Counted from the first letter of the stretch, positions 1 to 12,312 are shown. The stretch is DNA of 64,000 bases from Euclidia mi (GCA_944739405.2 OX123209.2:6827217-6891216), one strand, 5' to 3'. A program made the numbers and translations. Notes: a model not told the origin generated them from the sequence alone.

Positions 1-2150
1 ACTATTCTCCTTGTCGTCTTTTTTATTTAAGTTCTCACTTTTTATTCGTTTCCCTTGACCCTTATTCTTTGGGTTATTTTCTGTCTTTACTCTTTTCTTA
101 AGTCTTTTACCATTCTTGGCTTCCTCCGCTTGTTTTAATCTTTCTTTAACGGCGTCTATAGTAAGAACTTCTCCATATGTCGCTACCTTTAGCTTTGTTA
201 CTAATATTTTCCTTTTCTTTTCAGGGCTATTTTTCTGTAATTTAAACAACTTCTCTAGAGTTTCTTTATTTGGCGACATAATATCATCAGACTTGTCGTC
301 ATCATAATTAGTAGGTGATATAGCTTTTAGAATTTTTGCTTTAATACCGTCATTTGCGGTTGTATCCAATGATATCAATTTTAATATTTTATTTACCAAT
401 GGAGATGAATTTTCATTTTTGTTTAATACGACGGAATCGTTTATAGCATGGCCTTCAAAGGTACTACAATCCGGTATTGCTGATTCACTAGTTATATCAT
501 CCAAAGGTTGTTCACAGCCAAAGTCAGCATGAATACTAGTGGTGGGCTGTTGAAATACCGAGCAACTGAGAATGACATTATCTTGAACAGTCAATGTATG
601 TTCATCAAAATTTGAGCAATTTTGATTGCTAGTAGAACATTTCAAATCCAGAGCAGTCAGGATTAGCATGTTCCTCAATACAACCCTTTGTTGAAGAATT
701 ATTATCGATAGCATTTTCTAAGTCTGAAGTGAGTATATCCTCTGGTGCAGGTTCGTCTCTGGTCGGTGCATGCTGTTGATGTAGAACCATTATATATTGG
801 AACAAATTCACCTGGAAAATTTGGTAGTTCTTCTGTAGACATACTATTGTCACAATTGGCATCAAAATCTGTCTCTTTTTCGTTTAGTGCATTTATCAGG
901 TTGTAGTATATTTTTAGTTCGATAGGATTGAATATTTTTTTGGTGAATTATGTAGCATCTACTGGAAAAATACCTGTTGTGTTGAATCCAGACACAATGT
1001 TCTTGGTTGTAAAGGCCTGTGCCTATACCTCCCCTAGGAGTTCCGTGAATTTTTCTTTGGACAGATGGCCAGTACCTTTTCCCATTTGTTTTATGCCATA
1101 TTCTACTAATGTTTTTTCCCAATGACGTTTCACTGGTCCAAATACACATTTGTCCAGAGGCTGGATGTGGTCTGTCAAATGGCTAGGAAACTTGACTAGA
1201 ATTATATTTGCATTTATAGCATCTTCTACGATTCTCACGCTAATGTGGCTAGAATGACCATCATAAATCAGAATAACCTTATGATTGGGTTTGTTATTTT
1301 CTTTCCGGATGTTATCTACATAAGGTATAAATCCGTTTATGAGCCAATTGTGAAAAGTAGGTTCCTCCATCCAGCCGTTTTTTGTCGCTCCGAATAATGT
1401 TCCAGGATAAGCCTTATCAGAAACCCATCTTGCTTGTACAGCGACTCCTTTAAATACTATACAAGGGGGCAAAAAATTACCATCTGCAGCTACACATGCT
1501 AAGACGCTGGTTGATTCTCGACCTGAGCCGCCAGTTACGCGGGAGAGAGCTGTTCCTTTTTCTCCTATTGCTCGAAGTTTGCTGGGATTGCTATGAAAAC
1601 CACTCTCGTCGGCGTTAAAAATATACCTTGGCTTGTCTTTGAGATTGTTTTCGGTTACTTCTTTTGATAACATATCGTAAAAATCGTAAGCAACGTGAGG
1701 TCTCCTTGCATCAGTGCGGGCCTTTTGTAAAATTTCAGGCTTTTTTAGTGAAAGACTAGGGTTTCTTTTCATGAAGGATTGGTACCAACAATCTCCAGGA
1801 ATGTTATCCTTAAAGGGCGTTATTATTTTATGTGCTTTCACATATTCTCCCACCCACATCAAAAATTCTTCTTTATGGCACGGGTGATTCATTCTCGCTC
1901 TTGTTTTCAGGCAATTAACGAGATGTTGTTCCACACGATCCGGTAATGCTTTGGAGACTCCTCCACCCATTCTGTCTAGAGACACTTTTCGGCCTTTAAT
2001 ACGGTGATAAATAACAGCAGTGGGTATTCCATAGTATTCGCTAGCTTGTCTAAATGTCTTCCGTTTATTTGTGACATCTTCCACTGCTCTTCTAATATCT
2101 TCTACAGTATGCCGGGGCAGTTCCTTCTTTTTTACATGGTTTCTGGGCAT
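1..2150 (-). pseudogene. pogo/Tigger-like DDE transposase, broken, runs off the left edge
   Basis: The best reading frame starts at the ATG at 2148-2150 (MPRNHVKKKELPRH) and opens with a pipsqueak-type helix-turn-helix (TVEDIRRAVEDV...ASEYYGIPTAVIYHRIKG). A CENP-B-like DNA-binding region and a DDE_1 core follow: FNADESGF holds the first Asp, LIYDGHSSHIS the second, and PSHLTDHIQPLD the stretch before the third acidic residue. This layout is that of pogo/Tigger transposases. The frame is closed by TAG near 1021 and again by TAA near 948, and at least two frameshifts lie between about 780 and 630. The Lys-rich C-terminal tail stays readable to base 1. It is a dead copy, or possibly the remains of a domesticated gene. 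The family call is firm; the extent beyond the left edge is unknown. Confidence 0.85.
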
Positions 2151-2319
2151 ATTTAGCTCGTTTAACCAGATTGTGCGAATACCTATATGTGAAGTGGTGG
2201 ACAACTGAAAATTTATTTTAATGATTGTCAACTTTTATTTATTCTGTTCAAACATAACATTAATCAAATCTAATGAATATTTAGCAAAAATATAAAAATA
2301 ACCCTATATAACTTTTCTA

Positions 2320-3400
2320 GCTTTAGCACTTTTTTTTTATAAAGTCGGAATAATTTAACCTGGCACCGGCAATAGCATTTTCTATAGACAAAATTCCGAG
2401 ATCGGATCGTCTTTCCTGACCCATAGTAGACCGTAGCTGCGTGGGTTAGTTTTTCAGTTTCAATTTACTGAAACTTCGTTCTCATTTGGCAACAGTTACA
2501 GGAAAATATCGTGCCAATATTTTTTTTATAGGTAAGTTGAAGAACTTTTAATGGCTCTCCTGATCGAAGATCATTTAGTAATGGCTTTAGGCTCGCAAGT
2601 TCTTCAACCAATTCTTGTCCAGATGTGTCACATTTTGCTTCATCGGTTAAAGTGATTTGTAAGTCAGCACAAGCTTTTTCCAACATGGATTTTTCTGGAA
2701 TAATTTGTATGTTGTATAAAAAAGACCATGTACAATTGAATATTGACAGCTGTTGTTGAAAACGTGTAACTAATGTATTGTCAATAGTATCGGGTAAAAA
2801 ACGTTCATTTTATATAATTTCTCCGGATCAGTTAGTGTTTCTTCTACGGCTTCGTATTCAAATAACCGTTTCTTTCTTCGAGATCGGACTGCTTTAAAAA
2901 CTGGATTTATTTCGGCTAGAGATGCTATTTCTTTAGCTGTAATTATAAGTAGCTGACGAAGAGCTACGACGGTACTGTTTCACGAATTCCGTACAGTTTT
3001 TCAGTAATTGTGATGCGTTTGGTAGATCCATAGTTTCAGACTGCATAGCTTTACTTACAATGTTTACTTGAAACGATATAATTATACCAAGCTACCATCG
3101 TAACTATGAACTCGAATTGCTGCATTTTCTGAATCAGTGACAACGTCTCTGATGCTGTAAGTGAGTCGTTAGTTTCTTCGTGCAGATTTTGAAGGGAATC
3201 ACGGACTGAAGTGTAGTTAAAGCGAACAGCGGCAAGACTAAAAACTATACTCTCCCAGCGAGTTTCGCAAACTTGGATATCACTTCCCATTGCTTGGTTG
3301 ATCCAGAAAATAAAACGGGCGAAATCCAAATAAAGAAACAGATTTGAAGGAGAATTGGCACCCTGATTGCAACAAAATGTACGATGATAAAAAAATAAAT
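2320..3400 (-). pseudogene. hAT-family (ZMYM1-like) transposase remnant
   Basis: Scattered minus-strand pieces match the C-terminal half of hAT proteins of the ZMYM1 type. In order they read GSTKQWEVISKF, ETRWESIVFSLAAVRFN, a helical stretch ending in VAWYNYIVS, then LEELASLKPLL-like sequence, ERSFSKLK, and finally a dimerisation segment (LRSTMGQERRSDLGILSIEN) stopping near 2322. Several frameshifts and stops separate the pieces, for example between 2750 and 3050. It is clearly dead. A gypsy LTR starts at its upstream edge (3403), so the retroelement probably landed in this older relic. Confidence 0.75.
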
Positions 3401-3402
3401 AT

Positions 3403-3812
3403 TGTTACGAGCTGGGGTTCGTGATAAATTATAAACACTATGCCAGAAAAACTGCACTTTATTCACTAACACAATAACACTAGATACACACACTTAATTC
3501 TTCAACACTAATAACACACTATTCACACCATTAGAACAACACTAAACTCTTCCGACTTACTTCCTTCGCTTCTTGTATTTCGCTCCGATATTCAATTGTA
3601 ACTGTGTCTCGCGCGCTCGCGCTCTATTTATACTGGCCGGACAGGCAACGAGATCTTTCTAGCATATTCCCGCTACAGACGAAACATTCTAGTAAGTCGG
3701 GAACAGTCGACATAGTCCAACGCCATCTAGTACAGAGTAGCTGAATTACCTTCAAACCACAGATACATTCAATCTCTTCTAGTACCCCCATTCACCGATA
3801 GATGGCGTAACA
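3403..3812 (-). repeat. 3' LTR of a minus-strand Ty3/gypsy element
   Basis: This 410-bp LTR is bounded by TGTTACGA and its inverse CGTAACA. Read on the minus strand it begins TGTTACGCCATCTATCGG, has a TATAAATA box near its middle and an AATAAA signal, and ends GAACCCCAGCTCGTAACA. It is clearly related to the plus-strand LTRs at 27052, 29643 and 42237 but belongs to a divergent subfamily. A polypurine tract lies immediately upstream on the minus strand, so it is the 3' LTR. Confidence 0.85.
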
Positions 3813-3827
3813 CTGCCCCCTCTTAAA
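3813..3827 (-). other. polypurine tract of the gypsy element
   Basis: The minus strand reads TTTAAGAGGGGGCAG directly before the LTR start TGTTACG. A purine run abutting the 3' LTR is the expected plus-strand priming site for LTR retroelements. Confidence 0.75.
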
Positions 3828-4850
3828 CGTGTTCGTCTCGAACATCGTTGGACCCATAGTAACGAGCCAACCGGTCCACATGAACTATCTTCGGTGCACC
3901 TCGCGACCCCTTCTGGATTCGATAGGTGACGTCGTTCATCCTGGTAATTATGCGATATGGCCCGTCCCATCTGGCTTGTAACTTAGGCGATTTACCTTTG
4001 CTTCGTACTGGGTTATGAAGCCACACCAATGATCCTTCATCGAAGCCTTGTCCAGATTCCCTGATGTGCTCGTACACGTCGTTCATCCTGTTGCGTAGCT
4101 CGGTCGCGTAATCTGTTATATTGCGTGAAGATTCTGGTGGAACACCGGTGATTAAGTCTGCTGGTAAACGGAGTTCTCTTCCAAAATTGGCAAAAGCTGG
4201 TGTTACTCCTGTAGTTTCGTGGACCGCACTGCGATATGACAGGAGAAATGGGTGTGCTTGTCTCAATCTCTTTGTTTGCTCTCCACGACCTTCGCCAGGT
4301 ACCTTTCTAGTGATTGGTTAAATCGCTCAACCATGCCATCTGATTGCGGATGATACGCCGTGGTCCTGGTTTTATGTGCACCCATTTTTTTTTTAAGGAC
4401 AACTCCCCGCATTAGGACTAAATCCTGTGTCGCGGGGGACTTTACAGACATACAACTAACGGACACAATGAACACCCAGACTCGAAACAACAATTTATGA
4501 ATCACACAAAGTGTTGTCTCGTGTGGGGATCGAACCCACAAGACTTCGGCGCAGTGTCAAGCGGTGAGGCGGCCGCTTAAACCACTACACCAACCGTGCA
4601 GTCCATTACGCGATAAGTCTCCTTGAACACCTCAGATTCGAAGTTCCGGCCTTGATCGCTGTGGATTTTCAAAGGCACCCCGAACCGACAAAAGACTTCA
4701 TGCACCAGCTTATCGGCCACTGTGGTAGCTTCTTGATTTGGGATTGCAAACACTTCAGGCCACTTCGTGAAGTAATCCATCACAACCAAGAAGTATTTGT
4801 TTCCGTCCTGGCTCTCAGGAAACGGCCCAACGACATCGCTATGCGCTCCC
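3823..4850 (-). pseudogene. Ty3/gypsy integrase (3' part of pol), interrupted by a SINE
   Basis: Minus-strand segments give an integrase core: DVVGPFPESQDG..FLVVMDYFTKWPE (first Asp block), IHSDQGRNFES (second Asp), then YHPQSDGMVERFN (third, Glu). A C-terminal domain ends in KIVHVDRLARYYG shortly before the polypurine tract. This is the gypsy-type integrase order. The frame breaks at a SINE inserted between HSDQGRNF..YRVM and AHKTRTTAYHPQSDG, and again near 4840 by a one-base shift. Upstream pol (protease, RT, RNase H) and the 5' LTR are absent, because the sequence changes at about 4850 into a non-LTR retroelement. It is related to, but distinct from, the gypsy element at 27-33 kb. Confidence 0.85.
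4385..4603 (-). mobile_element. tRNA-derived SINE inserted in the integrase
   Basis: On the minus strand it starts with a tRNA-like head: box A is TGGTGTAGTGGTT and box B is GGGTTCGATCCC. A non-tRNA body follows and ends in a run of ten A (T's at 4385-4394). Flanks share only a short AATGG, so the target duplication is uncertain. It splits the integrase codons cleanly. Confidence 0.8.
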
Positions 4851-5572
4851 AGGTGTGGAATCCGAGTTACAAGGTTTATATAAATAGAATTGAAATGATC
4901 CAAAAACGTTTTCTGAGATTCCTACAATTTAAAACTAAAACATATTCCCGATTATATTACACGGCGTACAAAGTTCCATATTTTACCATTGGAAGAGCGC
5001 AGGCGCATTGCTGATATATCATACCTCACAAAAGTTGCTCAGGGAGCAGTCGACTGTCCCGAGCTATTGAGTAAGTTAGGTTTAGTAACCCATTCGACTC
5101 GATTGCGAAGGCCTACTCTTTTGCATATTCCCTCTGCTGGGACTACATACAGGCAGAATTCATTTCTTATACGTGCCCGCAGGTCTTTTAACGAGATCTC
5201 GCGGCAGATAGATGTCGACTTATTCGATACCAGTGTTTCGAAGCTAAGAAAATAATGAATATGTATAATAATAAATAATGTTTCATTTTCATAAAGTTAT
5301 CTTTTCATAACAGAACTATTGTGCTATTTCAATTTAATATAGTTTATCCTTTTTTTACCCTTTGTGCCTTAATGCATGTTTATGTATGTAATTTATTAGT
5401 ATAATATATTGAACTGTCTACCGACAGTTACTTTCTATAAAACTATATTTTTAATGCTTTCTATCTGTGGAAACTTTTAAATGGCCTTCTTGTATGTATT
5501 TTTGTTCTTATTGTATATGTTAGCTGTAAGTTTTCCTAATAAAACAAAACAAAATAAAATAAATATTGTGAT
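4850..5572 (+). pseudogene. 5'-truncated non-LTR retrotransposon (C-terminal end of RT ORF plus 3' UTR)
   Basis: The plus strand encodes a typical C-terminal tail of a Jockey/CR1-like ORF2: VWNPSYKVYINRIEMIQKRF, then, after a frameshift near 5010, LEERRRIADISYLTKVAQG and RARRSFNEI..VDLFDTSVSKLRK, ending at a stop near 5255. An AT-rich 3' UTR runs to a simple AAAAC/AAAAT tail near 5541-5572. The element is severely 5' truncated, as is usual for target-primed reverse transcription. It lies exactly where the gypsy pol sequence ends. Confidence 0.8.
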
Positions 5573-5579
5573 CTGCTAC

Positions 5580-6338
5580 ATTTCTTTTCACCGAGCTCCA
5601 AATCATTTCGATTGCGCATAAATCGCAATGGTATGGCGGTAATCTTAATACGCTATTCCCATTCACTTCGCTAGTCCATTACTCTTCAAGATTTCATCAA
5701 TTTCGTATGTAGGTTTTGGTTTGTGTCTTTTAATTAATTCGTAGAGCTGCGGTTTTGCAAAATTTTCACTGAATTCCACATTATTATCTGATAGCCATTT
5801 TTGCATATAAACCTTTTTATAATTTGAGTTAGATCTATTTGTGCAAATGCTATGGATATGGACCGTTGTCCATTATAATTAATGTTGGCCGATGTAAATT
5901 TGGAACGGGTTTATCTGTAACCCATTTTTTGAAATTTGTATTATTCATCTCGTGGTAATCGCCGCTTTTTGTATTTGACTATAAAACTAATAAGGCATTC
6001 TCCACTAAGCCATTTTGTCCTCCTGCATGAACAATTACTGATCGGTTGCCTTTTGAAACTGGATTAAGCACATCATTAACGTCATCACTTTGCCAACAGC
6101 GTCCAGTTGTATGAGATGTATGAATATAAGTCTCATCCAAAAATATTACTGGCTTTTTCCCCGCATTCATTTTCTTAAATTTTTTGCAAATAATTCGCAG
6201 AATCTGATGACCCAATCGTCGCCCGCGTTGTCTGTGGTCTGAGTCGCACGGTAGCGTAAGCATCTCCCGCAAAATAATCGAAATTATGACATATTGTACA
6301 GTGCTTTTGTGCCACAATGCATCAGAAAGAGATAACAA
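5580..6338 (-). pseudogene. IS630/Tc1/mariner-type DDE transposase fragment
   Basis: The minus strand carries KPVIFLDETYIHTSHTTGRCW (first Asp and the ET pair), then SVIVHAGGQNGLVENALL. After a gap come MQKWLSDNNVEFSE and KPTYEIDEIL, then LPPYHCDL.AIEMIWSSVKRNVAD, which holds the third acidic residue. The order is that of DDE_3 transposases. The second Asp block (usually VxDNAxYH) is missing near 5880-5980, and stops break the 3' part. It is the same broad family as the element at 45948-47358 but a different lineage. Confidence 0.75.
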
Positions 6339-6339
6339 G

Positions 6340-8012
6340 GTTGAGTATCACTGCATCGATCAGATATAAATTTTATAACGTAGATTGTCTAATAATACAA
6401 ATACAGTGAATCATAATAACTAAATCTAAGTATAAGCGGAGTGTTGCCAGTTGGGTGTGAAATTGTCCCAGTTTAATTTATTGACAGTGTAACGGATGCC
6501 AGGAATCGAACCTTTGCTAGTCCGCTACAGTGCGCTGGTAGTGTGCTGCCGACGTGTGCCTACGACGATGCGTGTTCTTCTATGTGTGTGGACTGTATGG
6601 CTTCGATGTGTAAGGGCTTCAGAAATGAAACATCTTCATACGTTGAGAGCGATGCTGTTCAGGTGTGCGGTGCTTGATGGTTACATAGGTCACAAGATGG
6701 TGGTTGGGACGCCAACAACTGGCCGAATACATGGTCGCTTAAGTACCTCGAAACTTTACCTTATCGACGACCATCGCACCGAACACGTGCACAGAAAATC
6801 ATTCGTTTATTTTTATTTCAAATACAGTACAAATGTTACGTATGATTCGTTCCTATTATACATACATACATGTTCTATACATCGTTAGATAGGTCTCATT
6901 AAGTTCTATCTATTGGTATACAATACCTAAACCTATCTACTAGCGTCACTAAGTTATTCCATAAAAACTCCCAAAAAATCCTGTCACACAAGGGCCCGCC
7001 CACTATATTTTCTATTGAAAAACTATTGTATACTAAATTTATATATATAATTTTGGTAGGCCGTTGTGTGCAACCATATGGGGCATCTATTAAAACAAAC
7101 ACCATGAAAATATCTTTATTCAATTCGAACCTATTACATGATAACTTATGAATCATAAGAAAATTACAGAATTTCTTAAGTAAATACTATCGTAAGTAAA
7201 CAAAATTTATGATAAACATACGAATATTTGTTATTATGCTTATTTTAACTATATAAGTTAATAACTAGCAATAAAAAGGTATCTAGACATGGTTTAAGGT
7301 AAAGGTATCTAGTCTATATGAAGCCAAAAAACACTTATAAAACTATAAAACGACTATGTAAACAAACAGCTGTTTTATCAAGTATTAACTCTTATCTGTC
7401 ACTACTGATAACGCCATTTATGATTCGATATCTAAGGTCCCTACAGTTAGCACGAGTTTAAGACTAATGTTCATGTATTACATAGTTGTTTTATATTAAC
7501 GATCTTACCATTTACACTATTTTAGCTATTTTTTGACACGTCCGGGAACCGAACCCGGTGTACCGCACGATTAGATAACACTGATTTTATACGATTTTCA
7601 CTCGCGGTTTCGAATACACTATTCACTGTCATAGTTTTAATGTCTGTCGCGAACAGACAGTAATAATAAAAAAAAGGAATTAAGGTAGTACATGTATATA
7701 TAAACTTAACCTTTCAAACACCGCTGGCCTACATGCCAATCGGTTACGACAAGTTTGCCACGTCAAGCTCGGCTGAGACGACATCATCTCAAAGCACTCG
7801 ATTATTCCGTTTTTGTATTGAAAATCTTGTATTTAAAGTCTTGTATTGTCTTGTAATGTACGCGTAACTAAATTCGTTGTTGAACGAATGACCTTACCGA
7901 CCTAATTACATTATCATTTTTAAACTTGGCGCCTTTTCTTAGTCACCATAGCGCAACGGCTCACACATAGTACTCGCTGTTGATTGTTTTAATTTTTTTC
8001 TCACAGACAGAT
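6340..8012. other. no gene seen; degraded repeats with two tRNA-like motifs
   Basis: No convincing coding sequence. Near 6493-6515 the minus strand contains AAAGGTTCGATTCCTGGCA and near 7545-7570 CACCGGGTTCGGTTCCCGG. Both are box-B-like and suggest old tRNA-derived SINE heads rather than real tRNA genes. The remainder is AT-rich sequence I cannot assign. Confidence 0.4.
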
Positions 8013-8014
8013 AC

Positions 8015-8385
8015 AGGGTGTCACAAGACCCATCACCAAGCCGAAGTCTACTCGTTGTGGACATCATGCCAAGTCATACTAACCAAAAATAATACCTGGG
8101 AAACGATTTTTTTAAGTTTTTCAATGTTTTAAACTGCAATTAAAAGCGCACGCGTGCAATGATCGAAATACCTACTTATCCATGGGGTCATAGGGCATCT
8201 AAAGACCATATTGGCGGGGTAAATGCATCGATTTTGTTCCTATTTAGAACAATTCCATACTATCTTTGAGCCTCAATATCTCCTGAACCAATAATTTCCC
8301 AGGTATGGTGCCCAAGTAAAAAATGTTCTTAGTGATTAGTATAACATGGGATTTCAGTTTTCGTTAAGAGTCTTTTTACACCCTG
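8015..8385. mobile_element. non-autonomous terminal-inverted-repeat element with TA duplication (MITE)
   Basis: The ends read CAGGGTGT...ACACCCTG and are flanked on both sides by TA (8013-8014 and 8386-8387). Weaker inverted similarity continues inward, with ATACCTGGGAAA on the left matching TTTCCCAGGTAT on the right. There is no ORF in 371 bp. TA duplications and these ends fit a Tc1/mariner-type MITE. Confidence 0.7.
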
Positions 8386-8891
8386 TATAAATACTTTCAT
8401 GTACTTACTGTAAAGAGCATTTAACTAGGAAATCACTCGGCACCTGTTAGTGCTTACGTTTGAGCGCACAAAGTTGGATCAATATTGATTTAGCCATTCA
8501 GTCGTAATAACTTAAAAAGCAGACAGACTGACTTTACAATTTATAATATACAATTTAGGAGTGCCTCGAGGTTTTACCCGCGATTAAAACTAAAGATGAT
8601 AGTAAAAAGTGCACTTCTCCGATTCACGAAGTATATTCATGCAAAAAATTATGAGTTTACCCTATTTTTAGGGGAAAGACGTTGTTACTGGCAACTCTAT
8701 AATGGCGTCTGTGTGCGTGATGCAGCAAGTAAACACAGGACAGTTTCGCACACATAGCGAATTTTTGGCTTAGCTTCTGAGCAAGCGTTGTTTGAATACT
8801 GACTTTCTGTAGGTAGTAATTCAAAGACATTCGGTGACTTTGCCAACATTACAGATCTCCGTTACTATGAACTTTATCACTATTTTAAAAA

Positions 8892-9005
8892 GGACTGTGT
8901 TAAAATACTGAGCAATGCAATAATTTATTAAATTATACGCCAAATATTCTCATTCCTTGACCCTTAAAAATGAGTGGGCAATTCCTGTCAAGGGTAACAC
9001 AGTCC
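8892..9005. repeat. 114-bp inverted-repeat unit
   Basis: A perfect 11-bp inverted pair, GGACTGTGTTA and TAACACAGTCC, bounds 114 bp. An internal CCTTGAC/GTCAAGG pair lies near its right side. It could be a very small MITE or a hairpin; no target duplication is evident. Confidence 0.4.
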
Positions 9006-9957
9006 ATCTCGTTAAGGAGTTTGCTCATTTTGATCATGTAAGCGCCGTTGTCAGTTGCAATAAATTATTTTATTAATTTCCGTGTCAATACGGAACCGTT
9101 GAAGCTTGTACACCAGCAAATTTCGGAGGTGTTCTGAAGTATTGCGGTGAAAAATTTCGATCACTCCTAAATTTCTTAATACAAGCTGGCTAAACACGGA
9201 TTCGAAGCGCTGTTTGGAATGAAAAACGACTTAATATTAATTCCACTTTTGCTCACTAGCTTTCCGACAAAAAATGTTTCGCGTCGCCCAGTATTTATAC
9301 CTGTCTAGCACTTCCAGCAGGCCTATTGCGTAATTTTGACAGTTACAGTTACCATCGCCACTTCGATGTACACCGAAGTTTGATGTCAACCGAGATTATT
9401 GTATATTTTCACATTAGTCATAATTTTTTTTTGTAGGTTGGACCACTTTGGTTTTTTTCTTTTTAGTGGGTATATACTTTGACTAAAAAAATATTAATAT
9501 CATTTACTTAATTACAGAGATTTTTTGTAAATAAAACTATATGTAATTAATAAAAAAGCATTCACTATATACATAGCGCAAAATAAAATCAATATCAAAC
9601 TTATAATCTAATTAATTGGTCTTAGGATCATTGTAAAAACTATGATAATATGGAGGTATGTAGTTTAAGAGACTGATCAAATCTTTCTTTTTTTAATCAG
9701 TTATTGTATTACGAGATCGATACAGAAGATCAAGGTGAGAAACAACACCTGAATTTCGCTTGTGGATATCCAACACATAGAAGTTCTCAAGGATATCATA
9801 ATTCGAATACGAGTAACTTATTTTGTCTGCCTTATTTTTGTCAAATTTCAGATACTATATTTTAAGCCATTCTACTTTTGTGTTATCTTCAGAAATTTTT
9901 CTGTGCGTGATATTTTTCTCCAGCAATTTAGTGGAGAAAAATAAATTTGATGTCATT
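9006..9957. other. no feature seen
   Basis: AT-rich DNA with only short chance ORFs and no repeat I recognise. Confidence 0.4.
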
Positions 9958-11600
9958 TCAATTACATGAAATGGTTGTCTCTTCTTGGCACTTTTTATGA
10001 CATCTTTCCAGTGGCTCGGAACATGCACTCGATCTGTAAAAATCTTTTTCGATTAAACCAAAATCCTGATCACATGGGAGGTAAGAGTGAGCACTGACAA
10101 GAAATTTGTGGTGTATTTCTGTTACAGTAAAGTCTGGAGATGATACTATGTAGTTACACAATACTGCCATTTTGATATTTCTATTTTGCCCGCCACATTC
10201 ATCATCAGAATACATTAGAAGCCTTTTTGTTCTTAAATTGGTCTTGATGTAGTGCAATAGACATGAGCCCACTTCCTGCGGCCGCCGGGATGCAACAGTC
10301 TCATCCCATAGGTGCATGTATGCCTCATCAGTTACTACATTATAAATACCCATCCAATATGTCCATAGTTGGCGTTTATAATAACAAATACCGGTACTCA
10401 AAACGGGAGTGGGGAGAGTTTTCATTAGGTCAAATGTTATACAGGTGACATTTGGATCAGACTTCGCTAACAGTGTGTCTTCCTGCAAACCTTTGAATCC
10501 GCTTTAGGTTGGTGTAATTCTCTCTCAGTTTCCAACTGTTTTTTATCCTCCTCATTACTGGCTGCTGCTATTTTAATATTAAATCCGTCACATTTTTTAC
10601 AAGAGTCCGTTACGAGTGGGTGGAAACTAAGATTAAATTTTTCGTTAAAAACTTTACGAAATATGGACTCTGACAGTGGTTGTTCTACAGATTCTTTGTA
10701 TAGGTTAAACATTATTCTTAATTTCAAATTAGGAGAGAGGTACTTTCATTCAGTTTTTTTACGTGAGTACGTGGTGGTGGTACGTGGGATTGGTTAGCAG
10801 GCAACTTTGAAATAAATTCCATTACTTCATTGATTTTCTCAGCCGGAATTTTATTAGCTGGGGGAAACTTGCCTCTCTTATCTTTAGGTGGCATCGACAG
10901 ATTACCTTTGTTCTTCAGAACCCTATCCACTCTTCCATTAGAGACTTGAAGTGTTTTTAGGTAAAATAATTTGCATAGACAGCATCAGCAGCAGCATCAT
11001 TTATACGATGGTAAAGTTGTGTGTTTGTGCGTTTTTGCGATTCACCGGCATAGCTTCTGTTTTTAGGCACTACTTTTATTGAAGAAAACAGGAATGCTGA
11101 CTGTAAATCAAAACTTCCTAGTGCATAAAAATCTTTAAAATGTTAACTTGTCTCTCCATGTTAATTACCTCGTGACACTTTAAAGGGCAAGGACAAGGGC
11201 CAGGTGTCATTTGTTTCTGTGGCACCAAAATCCCTTTGTAGCTTTTGTATTCTTCGCTCTTTGCTCTTTTAGTTTTTCTCTCATTTCTTGCCCATTTTTC
11301 TTCATCCCTCAGTCTTTTTCGAGTTTTTATATTTTAATTTTCTTGTCTGTTTGTATCTGGGGTAACATTTCGAAATTGCCCAGTCGTTTCGTCTAAAATC
11401 TGATCTTTTAGCAACTGTTGTCTCTGGCTGTCCCGCTTCTGGTTGTTCCGGCTCTGGGTGTTCAAACTATCGCTGTTCTGACTCTTGTAAAGAAAACCTG
11501 GCGGGGGAATGGCGATTGCTTCCGTCACTAGGCAAGTATACTGATTCAGAATCGCAATAAGTATTGTCTGATGTGTCATTCGAATCATTTAGAAGACATT
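9958..11600 (-). pseudogene. decayed gene of a large insect family of unknown function (DUF7869-like)
   Basis: Minus-strand pieces read in order: an acidic N-terminus; KMGKK-like basic sequence with YKGILVPQKQMTPGPCPCPLKC; LQVSNGRVDRVLKNKG; PPKDKRGKFPPANKI; FNLYKESVEQPLSESIFRKVF; SFHPLVTDSCKKCDGFNIK; then ITFDLMKTLPTPVLSTGICYYKR, WDETVASRRPQEVGSCLL, MYSDDECGGQNRNIK and HSYLPCDQDFGLIEKD. From memory this is the order in a very numerous insect and crustacean protein family, perhaps transposon-derived (Asp in TFDL and YSDDECGGQN). Single-base shifts break it near 10490, 10735 and in the 10.93-11.4 kb part. A polypyrimidine-AG acceptor (TTGTTTTCTTTTCAG) precedes the N-terminal exon near 11600, so the gene had introns. 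Function is unknown to me. Confidence 0.65.
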
Positions 11601-12114
11601 CTGAAAAGAAAACAAATAATGTTGACGTACTAGACAGCATTCATATTTAGCTATCATGGTTCATGAGATACAGCCTGGTGACAGACAGACAGTGGACTAA
11701 TAGGGCCCGTTTTTACCCCTTGGGTATGGAACCCTCAAAAGTAAGTTTAGGTACTTAATTATTGTCCTTAATTTAGTATGATTATAGTGTACTTATTGTC
11801 CATATTGACAAAATAATTTAGTTATCAATAACATATTATAATTACTTCTACTATCATCATCATTCACCTACTGTTACAAGTGTTTAAACAATTTTATCAT
11901 TGGGACGAAATACCTACATTTAAACAAAAACATAATTAATTGTAATACAATCTTAGCTTGCACAAGTTCAGCATACTTATCACTGAGATCCATTGTTAAT
12001 TTATTATATTTTAATTATATCAACTATTATTAAAGCGAAACTGTTAAGAATAACTCATAAACAAAACAACACCATTGAGGTTATAACATTGAAATGGCGC
12101 GCTTTCTATTAGAA

Positions 12115-12312
12115 AAGTGGGCTAACCCACTTGGCCCATTTTTCTTTTGAACGGATTAAAAATTATCAATGGTGCATAATTAGTTTGTGGCGGCGCCATC
12201 TCGGGGAATAAGTGTGAAGGTGGGTTGATCCATTTTTCTATTGAAGTAGATGCGATTTCGAAACATTTAAGCAAATAATCTAACCATCGTTTTTTTGTGG
12301 GTTGGCCCACTT
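12115..12312. mobile_element. 198-bp inverted-repeat element (MITE)
   Basis: The left end AAGTGGGCTAACCCAC and the right end GTGGGTTGGCCCACTT are inverted copies with one mismatch. Each end is itself nearly palindromic (AGTGGG..CCCACT), so it can fold as a small hairpin. There is no ORF and no clear target duplication. Confidence 0.6.

Noticed and set aside
3779..3970. Short ORF across the gypsy LTR border
   Set aside because: A shadow of the integrase end in another frame crossing the polypurine tract.
6478..6530. Possible tRNA gene on the minus strand
   Set aside because: Only a box-B-like GGTTCGATTCC is present; no cloverleaf or acceptor stem. Same for 7545, 24060, 26450, 4530 and 45600, which fit SINE heads.
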